Shown: piece after piece, positions 46,122-53,961 of the stretch
Position numbering within the stretch: position 1 is the first letter of the stretch
How the letters are laid out: each line of letters begins with the position of its first letter
From: Pseudobdellovibrionaceae bacterium
GTDB taxonomy: Bacteria > Bdellovibrionota > Bdellovibrionia > Bdellovibrionales > UBA1609
Length of the DNA stretch: 64,000 nucleotides
NCBI GenBank assembly: GCA_020635075.1
Contig: JACKAM010000003.1
Span: 1 to 64,000 of the forward strand
Direction of reading: 5' to 3'
The notes under the pieces: generated by a model
What the model was told of the DNA's origin: nothing
The model's input: only the letters and a program-made list of their open reading frames with translations
Databases searched by the model: none
Program-made: the position numbers and the translations under genes

Positions 46122-46318
46122 CCATCAACCTCCAGCAAGTGGCTTGTTAGTCCCGGTCAAATGGGACCTCAGAGCGACTATCTTTTATATCACTTATGAC
46201 ACGACTTATCAAATAATATGAAAACAACAATGCGAGTGAAATTTTTACCAAGTGATTCTCGTTTTCCCTCTGTAATTCAGGACTCTACAACAGGAGGTGT
46301 AAAGATACTCCGCATTAG

Positions 46319-46351
46319 GTGACCAACTTTGTCAGCGCCGCATTTGGTCAC
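46319..46351 (-). terminator. Inverted repeat downstream of the asparaginase-like gene
   Basis: GTGACCAA (46319-46326) and TTGGTCAC (46344-46351) form an 8-bp stem with a 17-base loop, right after the gene ends at 46359. No T-run; weak evidence for termination. Confidence 0.35.
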
Positions 46352-46358
46352 TCTGCCC

Positions 46359-46874
46359 TCAGAAGGTCGATTCAAAGGTCCCCGTGTCCCGGTTTTTCCT
46401 CACTTTAGGGGCGGGGAAAAGGTGGTTATGGAAGCTGATGTAATAGCCGGGTTGGACGTACTGGGCGAGGACAAAGGCCTCAATGAAGTTCTGGTGGGCG
46501 TCGGTATCGTCAAAGCCCACGGGCTTCATGGCCCCGGTAAAGACCACCGCAATGGGGGGCTTTGGGTCCTTACTATAGAGGTACTGGATGGTGTTTTCCA
46601 TGGTGTCGGTGCCGTGGAGAATAAGGATGGGATCGCCGCCCTTAAAGAGCCCCTGCACCGACTGCCAAATCATCTCCCGGTCTTCATCGGTCATGTAGAG
46701 AGAATCCTTGGCCATCAATGAAGTGAGTTTGACCTCGGTGTAGGGAAGACGGAGCTTTTGTAGAAGCTTTCTCTCCAATAGGGACTCGCGGTTTTTTAAA
46801 TCCCCCTCGTACTCGCAGTAGGATTTTTCGATGGTCCCGCCGGTGGTCAGGATGTGAATTCTTTTCTTCTCCAT
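46359..46874 (-). CDS. One-domain L-asparaginase-like protein
   Basis: 171 residues. It matches only the N-terminal domain of type I/II asparaginases: TTGGTIE at 10-16 with the catalytic Thr14, then HGTDTMENTI near 86, and FTGAMKP. Full enzymes are about 320-350 residues with a C-terminal domain that completes the dimer interface; here the frame simply ends after RDTGTFESTF. Whether it hydrolyses asparagine is open; single-domain homologues exist. Divergent from glnS. Confidence 0.82.
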   Translation of the reverse strand: MEKKRIHILTTGGTIEKSYCEYEGDLKNRESLLERKLLQKLRLPYTEVKLTSLMAKDSLYMTDEDREMIWQSVQGLFKGGDPILILHGTDTMENTIQYLYSKDPKPPIAVVFTGAMKPVGFDDTDAHQNFIEAFVLAQYVQPGYYISFHNHLFPAPKVRKNRDTGTFESTF

Positions 46875-46955
46875 GGGCCTGAAGTATCACATTTTAATTC
46901 AGTCGCCATCCCTTTTCATGCTATGTAATGGGCTTCACGAGAAGAGGTTTTGCCC

Positions 46956-48623
46956 ATGGCTGACAGCGATTCCAAAATACCGCTGGTGGACAATTTTATC
47001 GACGCGATTATCGCCGAACACAAGGAGTCAGGACGCTTTGGTGGCCGGGTTCACACCCGCTTTCCCCCTGAGCCCAATGGCTATCTCCACATTGGCCACG
47101 CCAAATCCATTTGTCTGAACTTCGGCATTGCCCAAAAATATGGCGGCAAATGCAACCTGCGCTTTGACGACACCAATCCCCTGGCCGAAGACATTGAGTT
47201 TATTGAGGCCATTAAAGACGACATCAAATGGTTGGGCTTTGAGTGGCACGAGCTGCGCCATGCTTCGGACTACTTTGATCAGCTTTACGACTACGCGGTG
47301 GAACTCATTAAGCGCGGCAAGGCCTATGTTTGCAGCATGACCGAGGACGAAGTCCGGGAATACCGGGGGAATTTGACCACTCCGGGCCGCAACAGCAAGT
47401 TCCGTGACCGCTCGGTGGAAGAGAATTTGGATCTATTTGAACGCATGAAAAAGGGCGAATTCCCCAATGGGGCTCACACCCTGAGAGCCAAGATCGACAT
47501 GAGTTCAGGCAACATGAATATGCGCGATCCTTTGATCTACCGCATTCGCCATGCCTCCCATCCGGTCACCGGGGACAAATGGTGCATTTACCCACTGTAC
47601 GACTACACCCACTGCCTGTCGGACGAGATCGAAGGCATCACCCACTCCATTTGCACTCTGGAGTTTGAGGACCACCGCCCTCTTTATGACTGGGTCCTAG
47701 ATGAACTGGAGACCCCGGTTCATCCTCAGCAAATTGAATTTGCCAAGTTTAAGCTCAACTACATGGCGCTGGGTAAACGCCAACTGAAAGAGTTGGTCAC
47801 CGACAAACATGTGGATGGCTGGAATGACCCGCGCATGCCCACCTTGAGGGGTTTGCGCCGTCGGGGCTACACGCCGGCCTCCATCCGCAATGTGTGCTTT
47901 GCCACCGGGGTGAGTAAGAGTGAGTCCATATTGGATATGGGACTGCTTGAAGAAAGCCTGCGCTCGGATCTGAACGAAAACGCCCAAAGGCGCATGGCTG
48001 TGCTCGATCCTGTAAAGCTGGTGATCACCAATTACCCCGAAGATCAGGTGCAAGAGCTCAAGGTGGCCAATCATCCACAAAAGCCCGAGTTAGGTGAAAG
48101 GGCCATGCCCTTTTGCCGTGAGGTCTACATTGAGCGTGAGGACTTTGAGGAGAACCCTCCCAAGGGCTACCAGCGCCTGATGCCGGGCGGAGAGGTGCGC
48201 CTGCGCTACTCCTACGTCATCAAGTGCGAAAACGTGATTAAAGACGCCAGCGGCAAGATCACTGAGATCCACTGCACCTATGATGCGGACACCTTGGGCA
48301 AAAAGCCTGAAGGCCGTAAGGTAAAGGGGATCATCCACTGGGTCTCAGCCCGCCATGCGGAAATGGCTGAGGTTCGCGTTTACGATCGACTGTACACGGT
48401 GGAGAACCCCAATGCCGACAAGGAAAAGCGCTTTATTGACTTCCTCAATCCTGAGTCACTGAAGACTTTGAAGTCTTGCCTCATTGAACCCGCCCTAGCT
48501 CAGGCTCAGGTCGGTGAGGCTTTTCAGTTTGAGCGTCTGGGATACTTCTGTCTGGACAACGTGGACTCTAAGCCCGGCTCTTTGGTCTTTAACCGCGCCG
48601 TCACTCTCAAAAGCACCTGGTAG
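46956..48623 (+). CDS. glnS: Glutaminyl-tRNA synthetase
   Basis: 555 residues, class I synthetase charging tRNA-Gln directly. HIGH-type motif RFPPEPNGYLHIGHAKS, specificity block TDKHVDGWNDPRMPTLRG, and the C-terminal beta-barrel anticodon domain. The KMSKS loop appears as LGKRQL rather than MSKRKL. The ATG at 46956 is chosen for AGAGG about 8 bases upstream. Its presence suggests the GatCAB route is not needed for Gln-tRNA. Confidence 0.95.
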   Translation: MADSDSKIPLVDNFIDAIIAEHKESGRFGGRVHTRFPPEPNGYLHIGHAKSICLNFGIAQKYGGKCNLRFDDTNPLAEDIEFIEAIKDDIKWLGFEWHELRHASDYFDQLYDYAVELIKRGKAYVCSMTEDEVREYRGNLTTPGRNSKFRDRSVEENLDLFERMKKGEFPNGAHTLRAKIDMSSGNMNMRDPLIYRIRHASHPVTGDKWCIYPLYDYTHCLSDEIEGITHSICTLEFEDHRPLYDWVLDELETPVHPQQIEFAKFKLNYMALGKRQLKELVTDKHVDGWNDPRMPTLRGLRRRGYTPASIRNVCFATGVSKSESILDMGLLEESLRSDLNENAQRRMAVLDPVKLVITNYPEDQVQELKVANHPQKPELGERAMPFCREVYIEREDFEENPPKGYQRLMPGGEVRLRYSYVIKCENVIKDASGKITEIHCTYDADTLGKKPEGRKVKGIIHWVSARHAEMAEVRVYDRLYTVENPNADKEKRFIDFLNPESLKTLKSCLIEPALAQAQVGEAFQFERLGYFCLDNVDSKPGSLVFNRAVTLKSTW

Positions 48624-48653
48624 TCTCGAAGGGTACCGGGTATTTTTCGAAAA

Positions 48654-49922
48654 TCACTCTGAAGCGCGGATTTCCACGGTCACTGTGACTTTGCGGACAA
48701 AGAGAATCTGGCCGAGAGACTCCTCGACGGTCCATACGCGGCCGCTTTGGTCGTCGATTCCCTGAACCTGAAGAGTACCGGGCGAAGCTTCACACTTGGT
48801 AAAGCCATTGGCCTTGCACTCGGCCTCACCGTTGGCTACGGCCTTGGCTCGGGCCTCCTCAATCAGAGTGCGAGGAACAGGAATGGAGTCGAAAGTCTGA
48901 GTGATAAAGTCCAAAAAGTCGCCACGACTCATGCCGCGCTTTTTTGCTGAAAACTCTTCTTTGGAAACAAAACGAATTTCCTTAGCCAAAGTATCGCCGT
49001 TGACGTGAAAGATTTCGCCCTTTTTGCCGACGATATTCTTGGTCACGCCAAGAGTCGCCAGCTTGCCGATGATCCGCTCGTAGTCAGCAGCCAAATCAGG
49101 CTTTCGCGATTTGCCACGATAAGCCCAGCGACGTACGCTTTCGCCACGCTTGTTGACACCGTCCACCGGTGCTCCCGCGTCCGCTAGGGTTACAAAAAGA
49201 TCCGCATCACCGAGAAATGCTGCCAAATGCATAATTGAGTCGTCGCTGTGGGGATGCTTATAACTCAGGTCAGCCCCACATTCAGCGATAGCCTTACTGA
49301 CATTTACCCGACCTGCATCAAGAGCGACGGCCAAAGGAGAAATGCCGGGAGGCAAAGGGCTGGGGAAATTGAACCCTTCGCGCACTTCGCCCGAGAGGAC
49401 ATCAAAGCGCAGGCCGGCTTCACAGAGGAGGGTTACGATACGCCCATTGTCCTTGTCGTTATAAAGCCCTGGAAACATGGCCAGGGTAAATCCCAAGGAG
49501 TTGGTGTGGTTGAGGTATTTCACCACTTGCTCTTTGGACCAAACCAACTTCAGAATCTGAAGAATCTCCGCCAGGAACTCATCGTCGTTGGCCTCAATGG
49601 TGGGACCGACATGATTAAAATCACCCGGGTTGGCTTGGTACTGGTCATGACCAAAGGAGCGGTTGTTGATGAAGGCAATATCCAGATTGTCGAGAGAACC
49701 CTTGGCCGAACGCAAGGAGGAGATCAGTTGACCGTAGCCCTCGCGATCAGCACGAAAGCGCTCGATGCAAAAGTTGAGGACCTTGCCCTCAATGTGAGCC
49801 TCGACGTTTTTGAAGTTGTTGTCCTGACAAAACTGGGATGTTGCCGCACGGGCCCCCAAAGAACTTAAGACAAAAGCCAAAGCCAGGGCCATCGCCTGAA
49901 CCGCAAAACCAAGGTGGTGCAT
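48654..49922 (-). CDS. Exported ankyrin-repeat protein
   Basis: 422 residues from the ATG at 49922 (AAGGAG upstream). A signal peptide (MALALAFVLSSLGARA) is followed by a helical region and two or three ankyrin-type repeats: SPLAVALDAGRVNVSKAIAE and SIMHLAAFLGDADLFVTLAD, each followed by a CGAD/AGAP turn. The C-terminus has Cys pairs and a beta-rich tail (GRVWTVEESLGQILFVRKVT). Probably periplasmic or surface protein; partner unknown. Confidence 0.78.
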   Translation of the reverse strand: MHHLGFAVQAMALALAFVLSSLGARAATSQFCQDNNFKNVEAHIEGKVLNFCIERFRADREGYGQLISSLRSAKGSLDNLDIAFINNRSFGHDQYQANPGDFNHVGPTIEANDDEFLAEILQILKLVWSKEQVVKYLNHTNSLGFTLAMFPGLYNDKDNGRIVTLLCEAGLRFDVLSGEVREGFNFPSPLPPGISPLAVALDAGRVNVSKAIAECGADLSYKHPHSDDSIMHLAAFLGDADLFVTLADAGAPVDGVNKRGESVRRWAYRGKSRKPDLAADYERIIGKLATLGVTKNIVGKKGEIFHVNGDTLAKEIRFVSKEEFSAKKRGMSRGDFLDFITQTFDSIPVPRTLIEEARAKAVANGEAECKANGFTKCEASPGTLQVQGIDDQSGRVWTVEESLGQILFVRKVTVTVEIRASE

Positions 49923-50156
49923 CCTCATCTCCTTTTATATCGAAACAATCACTTTCCGCTTGAGTGAGGATTCTTGAGCATTATCCATGCCATAGAGATC
50001 TGGCCCCAACTCCAATCAGGGCAATCTGGAGCCCCAGGCGAGCCTTAAAGTGGCAAAGGGGTGCCGACCGGCGACCGCCAATTACTTATATCTGGGGTCG
50101 TGACTTCAGAGGTTGGGCTTCGCAGAATCGAGGAAACTAAACCCTGAGAGGTCTAA

Positions 50157-50612
50157 ATGTCTTTGGCTATGGCTCTTCATGTTTTGTTTGCGGTGATTTG
50201 GGTGGGTGGAATGATCTTCGCCATGGTGGTGATGAGGCCCGTGGTCGGTGGGCAATTGGAGGCCAGTCAGCAGGGGCCCTTTATGACAGCTATTCTGGAG
50301 AGATTCTTTAAGCTGGTGTGGGCCGCCGTGATCATTGTTCCTGCCACCGGGTTTTGGACGGTGATGTCGGTTTATGGTGGCTTTAAAGGTTTGGGTGCCC
50401 ATGTTCATTTGATGACCGCAGTGGGCCTGGTGATGGTCGCCATCTTTGTCTTCATTTACTTCGCTCTTTATCGCCCCTTTAAGGCGGCAGTTGCCGCAAA
50501 AAAACCTCAGGTGGCTGGCCCCAAGATGGCCAAAATGAGACTGCTGATTTGGACCAACTTGGTCCTTGGTGTTCTTGTTGTTCTCGTCGCTACCGCCGGC
50601 AAGTACAGCTAA
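50157..50612 (+). CDS. CopD-family-like four-helix membrane protein
   Basis: 151 residues with four membrane helices. The first helix (LHVLFAVIWVGGMIFAMVVM) and the His in HVHLMTAVGLVMV fit the small CopD/DUF type of membrane proteins. GAGAGGT lies upstream of the ATG. Copper handling is suggested by the family name only; no copper genes are adjacent. Confidence 0.75.
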   Translation: MSLAMALHVLFAVIWVGGMIFAMVVMRPVVGGQLEASQQGPFMTAILERFFKLVWAAVIIVPATGFWTVMSVYGGFKGLGAHVHLMTAVGLVMVAIFVFIYFALYRPFKAAVAAKKPQVAGPKMAKMRLLIWTNLVLGVLVVLVATAGKYS

Positions 50613-50624
50613 CTTGGTACCTTA

Positions 50625-50657
50625 TAAAAAAAGGCCTGGTGTTACCACCAGACCTTT
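50625..50657 (-). terminator. Rho-independent terminator of the subtilase gene
   Basis: On the minus strand, AAGGTCTGGTGGTAACACC and on forms a stem AAGGTCTGG/CCAGGCCTT with one wobble, followed by eight T. It lies 25 bp after the subtilase stop. Confidence 0.9.
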
Positions 50658-50681
50658 AGGGTTGAATGACATGAAAAAGCT

Positions 50682-52805
50682 CTAGCGGGTGACGACCACG
50701 GCGAAAGGTTGTTTGCCATTACGTCCCTGAGGAACGTTCTTGCCCACAACTTTAATCGTGACTTCACCAGCTGGCACTTTGCCCAACACAACTTGCTCCA
50801 CGTTATCGACGGAGCTCAGGGACTTGGTCGTGCCGTCAGCAGACGTCACTTCCAGATCCAGGTTATTCACCAGAGCACGAGCCGCATTGGGCGCACCCGG
50901 TGCATCTGAGTAAACCAGAGTTACACGCAAGGGACCTTCAGGCACAGTGAGTCTCTCAGTGAAATTCTCGCTGGTGCCGATACCCTGCTTGTGATCATAC
51001 ATTTCATAGTAGTACTTGAGCGGACGCGGAGTGGTCGCCCGGTCGATGTTCACCCGACCATAGCCCTCAATGGAGTTCGGCGCACGATCAGGAAGCTCCT
51101 GTCCGCGACCTGTGCCGTACTGTCCAGGGAACATATCATCAGCTGTATTCATCAGCAGAGCCTTCATCAAAGCACCACTGGGAGCCGAGTTGTTCCACTC
51201 TTGAGCCAGGTATTGGCGAAGAACCGCCGCTGCACCTGCCACCAGTGGCGTGGACATGGAAGTTCCACCCGACCAGCAGTAATCGGCGTTGTAATTGCCC
51301 CACAAGGGACTGGCGTTCTGCACATGAGAGCAGTTGCTCAACACGTTTGTTCCTGGCGCCACGATATCGGGTTTAATCCGACCATCGCGACAAGGACCAC
51401 GGCTGGAGAAGGCTGCCATTCCATCGGCATTATTAGAAAGAGTGTCACTCTTAAGAGGCTCTATTCCCCAAGGCTGACCACCCATCAAATCGCCCAGTTT
51501 GCGTTGGATACCACCGTTGAGAACCAAATTCTCAGAAGCTCCAACGGTCAGCACGTTTTTAGCTGAACCAGGGGATGCCATTGAGTTGTCATCAATGCGG
51601 CCATCTTTATTGCCGTCGACACCATTGTTACCGGCCGCAAACAGAATAAGCATATCAGGGTTTTCCCAGATAAAGGTGTCAACCTGGGAGGCAAAACTGT
51701 CGTAAGCACCGGGAAGCTGACCACCACCCCAAGAGTTGGTGTGAACCCTAGCCCCGTCTGCAAAGGCTGGTTCAAACAATGACTTCAACTTTGGTGGAAC
51801 AGTCAAATTATCAATAATTGGCGACCACATCCCTTGAGGAATCATTTCAGCTTCATAGGCTCCACCACGAACAATTCCGCCCGAGGCCACACCACCGCCC
51901 ATTACAGAGCCAGCCACGTGGGTCCCGTGTCCCATTTTGTCAGCCCAATCCTGAGCTCCCAAACCAAAGCTATAGCCCTTGGGGATATTGGCGAAGTCAC
52001 GGAAAATGGTGGATTTGTTTCCACTATCCAATCCCGTATCGGCCATGCTGACAATCTGCCCCTTACCCGTAAAGCCGCGAGCCCAAGCCTCCTCAAAACC
52101 CATAATACGAGTCCCAGACTCAAATCCATTTAAGTCTTTATAGTTGCCACTCATGGGCGAAGCATCACCGCGAGTGGCGGCCATGGCTTCAGGCAGCTCC
52201 ATATTTTGCAGTTTCATTTCCTGAAAGGGCTGAATCCAAATGACTTCGTCCATTTTGGTTAAGTCATCAATTTGAGTCATGCCCAGGCGCACGTAGTAGG
52301 CGTTGCCTTCACCGGCCAAGATCTCAACCCCTTGCACTCCGCGCAGGGCCGAGCGAAAAGCCAAGCCTTGCTCGTCGGCACCCAGGTGCACATGGACAAC
52401 CACTTGATGGCGCTGAGTGAACACACTGGCTTTGGGAAGGTCAGGGCTTTTTTTCCACTGCGGCATCATGGGAACCACAGCTTGGACTGCAGCCTGTTGG
52501 CTGAGTTCACGAATGGCATCCACGCTGCCTTCAATAATATAGGCATCGTCTGGAATGTAGTGGCGAACGGTCACGCCAGCCGCTTTCAGCATTTGCTGAT
52601 CCTCAGCGCGAATCACCTGTTTGAATTGCACAATGTGCAATTGAGTATTGGCCAAGTGCTGCCTGTCGGCTGCGGCCATAAATCTGTCCATGCTTTGAAC
52701 GTCGTTTGGTCGAACATCCCCTGCTTGGAGCCTCAACACCTCGCCCGCCTGAGCCCATTGGCACATGACCAATAAACTGGCGGCGACCATCATCCGTGAA
52801 ACCAT
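50682..52805 (-). CDS. Secreted S8-family (subtilisin-like) serine protease
   Basis: 707 residues from the ATG at 52805, which has GGAGGGG upstream. Signal peptide (MMVAASLLVMCQWAQA), a propeptide-like inhibitor region to about 210, then the catalytic triad Asp256 (SMADTGLDSG), His293 (GHGTHVAG) and Ser516 (GGTSMSTPLVAGA). The C-terminal about 110 residues form a beta-sandwich like a P-domain (LRVTLVYSDAPGAPN). A large secreted protease fits a predatory or protein-scavenging life. Ends at a strong terminator. Confidence 0.93.
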   Translation of the reverse strand: MVSRMMVAASLLVMCQWAQAGEVLRLQAGDVRPNDVQSMDRFMAAADRQHLANTQLHIVQFKQVIRAEDQQMLKAAGVTVRHYIPDDAYIIEGSVDAIRELSQQAAVQAVVPMMPQWKKSPDLPKASVFTQRHQVVVHVHLGADEQGLAFRSALRGVQGVEILAGEGNAYYVRLGMTQIDDLTKMDEVIWIQPFQEMKLQNMELPEAMAATRGDASPMSGNYKDLNGFESGTRIMGFEEAWARGFTGKGQIVSMADTGLDSGNKSTIFRDFANIPKGYSFGLGAQDWADKMGHGTHVAGSVMGGGVASGGIVRGGAYEAEMIPQGMWSPIIDNLTVPPKLKSLFEPAFADGARVHTNSWGGGQLPGAYDSFASQVDTFIWENPDMLILFAAGNNGVDGNKDGRIDDNSMASPGSAKNVLTVGASENLVLNGGIQRKLGDLMGGQPWGIEPLKSDTLSNNADGMAAFSSRGPCRDGRIKPDIVAPGTNVLSNCSHVQNASPLWGNYNADYCWSGGTSMSTPLVAGAAAVLRQYLAQEWNNSAPSGALMKALLMNTADDMFPGQYGTGRGQELPDRAPNSIEGYGRVNIDRATTPRPLKYYYEMYDHKQGIGTSENFTERLTVPEGPLRVTLVYSDAPGAPNAARALVNNLDLEVTSADGTTKSLSSVDNVEQVVLGKVPAGEVTIKVVGKNVPQGRNGKQPFAVVVTR

Positions 52806-53142
52806 AATCCCCTCCGATTGGTTTGCATTGGTTCGCCGAGTAAAAAGTGAATCACGCCAATGGTCGGGGACAAAGTAAAATTTACCAAGTGGGCTCTGGA
52901 TGAGCACTTGAGAGAAGTTATCCACAGAGAGATTTCCAGTTTTGCCCGAATTTTTAGCAGGAAGGTTCGTTACAGCTGGCCCTGAAAGCCAAGCCAGTTC
53001 CAAATCGGAACCAATGGCAATTTGTGACCAGCGAAATCTCGTCTCTCGCAGCGATAATCTTACAGTTTCTTAAATTATCGACGTGGCGAATTAATCTGAT
53101 GTTAACCATAACAAACTGGCCCTGGAACCAAATGGCAAATTC
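52806..53142. other. 337-bp stretch upstream of the subtilase gene
   Basis: No gene supported. It contains one perfect DnaA-box-like TTATCCACA near 52918, but only one, so it is not an origin. It also holds an extra AAACTGGCC at about 53113, echoing the outer end of the repeat that starts at 53143. Confidence 0.35.
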
Positions 53143-53434
53143 AAACTGGCCCCCTTCATTGTTGATCCACAAAACCGTGTGCCGCCTTTGTCCGGGAATA
53201 GGTCCGATTGCCGAGCCACTCCCGGAAATCCGAATCCTCTGCCGTCGCGCATGGCGGGAGGCTGAGTGACCGAAGGGAATAGGCTCAGCCGAACGAACTG
53301 CGGCAGCAATGCTGACGCAGTCCGAAGACGCGCCTGCGGCCGAAAGGCGCGTGAGGATTTGCGGGGGATGGTCGGCAAAGGACCGACTTCACTGATAAAG
53401 GATTTTGTGGATCAACAATGAAGGGGGCCAGTTT
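53143..53434 (+). repeat. Dispersed structured repeat, full copy C (best-preserved)
   Basis: 292 bp. The first and last 32 bases are perfect inverted repeats (outer part AAACTGGCCCCC, inner part GTTGATCCACAAAA). Inverted similarity continues further inward. Interior stems: GGCTGAG/CTCAGCC (53260-53266, 53284-53290), ACTGCG/CGCAGT (53297-53302, 53316-53321) and ACGCGCCT/AGGCGCGT (53328-53335, 53345-53352). Ends 8 bp before the VKOR stop codon. No transposase is inside. Frames that appear in it are shadows. Confidence 0.9.
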
Positions 53435-53442
53435 ATGGCAAG

Positions 53443-53850
53443 TTACAGAAAAAACACGGCGATTAAGATGGCTGACAAATCGATGGCCGAAATTATGCAC
53501 CACAGGCAAAAGGCGCGAAGGACGAAGGCCTGAATGATGGTGAAGTAAACGGCGAATCCAAAACCGAAGGCGGACAGAACCTGAATCCACCAAAAAGGAA
53601 CAGCAGCCTGGTAGTGAAACAGCCAGGTGAGGACAAAAATTAAACTGTAGAGCAGAAAACCCAAGTAGCCATTTGGGATGCCAAAGGTCTTCGACCACTT
53701 GCTGTACTGTACTTTTAAACACCACTCTTTGGGAAATATGGGACACCAGACATCAGTGTTCTTATAGGCGTGGTAAGAAATGTAGATGGTGTCGAGAATC
53801 CCTATGAGAGAGAAAATAAAAATGACCGCGATCGCAAGTGGCATGAGCAC
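53443..53850 (-). CDS. VKOR-family quinone-linked disulfide oxidoreductase
   Basis: 135 residues, four or five membrane helices. Loop cysteines Cys36 and Cys44 (WCPIFPKEWC), the family segment FGIPNGYLGFLLY, and the redox motif CLWC at 115-118. Bacterial VKOR passes electrons from a DsbA-like partner to quinone, replacing DsbB. The DsbA-like protein at 79-852 is a possible partner within the same genome. Copy C of the repeat follows its stop immediately. Confidence 0.9.
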   Translation of the reverse strand: MLMPLAIAVIFIFSLIGILDTIYISYHAYKNTDVWCPIFPKEWCLKVQYSKWSKTFGIPNGYLGFLLYSLIFVLTWLFHYQAAVPFWWIQVLSAFGFGFAVYFTIIQAFVLRAFCLWCIISAIDLSAILIAVFFL

Positions 53851-53961
53851 ACTATAGGCGCCGAAGAGGGTGAACGCCAGTTTTTTATATCCGCCATGCT
53901 GAGCTTCATCCTTTGCCGATTAAAAAGTACTTGGGATCAACTCGCAGGGCGGGAAACCGGA

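Noticed and set aside
52917..52926. Perfect DnaA-box-like TTATCCACA
   Set aside because: Only one copy, no AT-rich unwinding element and no dnaA or dnaN nearby, so it is not evidence of an origin.
53401..53442. Possible attachment site or recombination site at the end of repeat copy C
   Set aside because: No integrase gene is near, and the sequence is explained as the repeat's inverted end.
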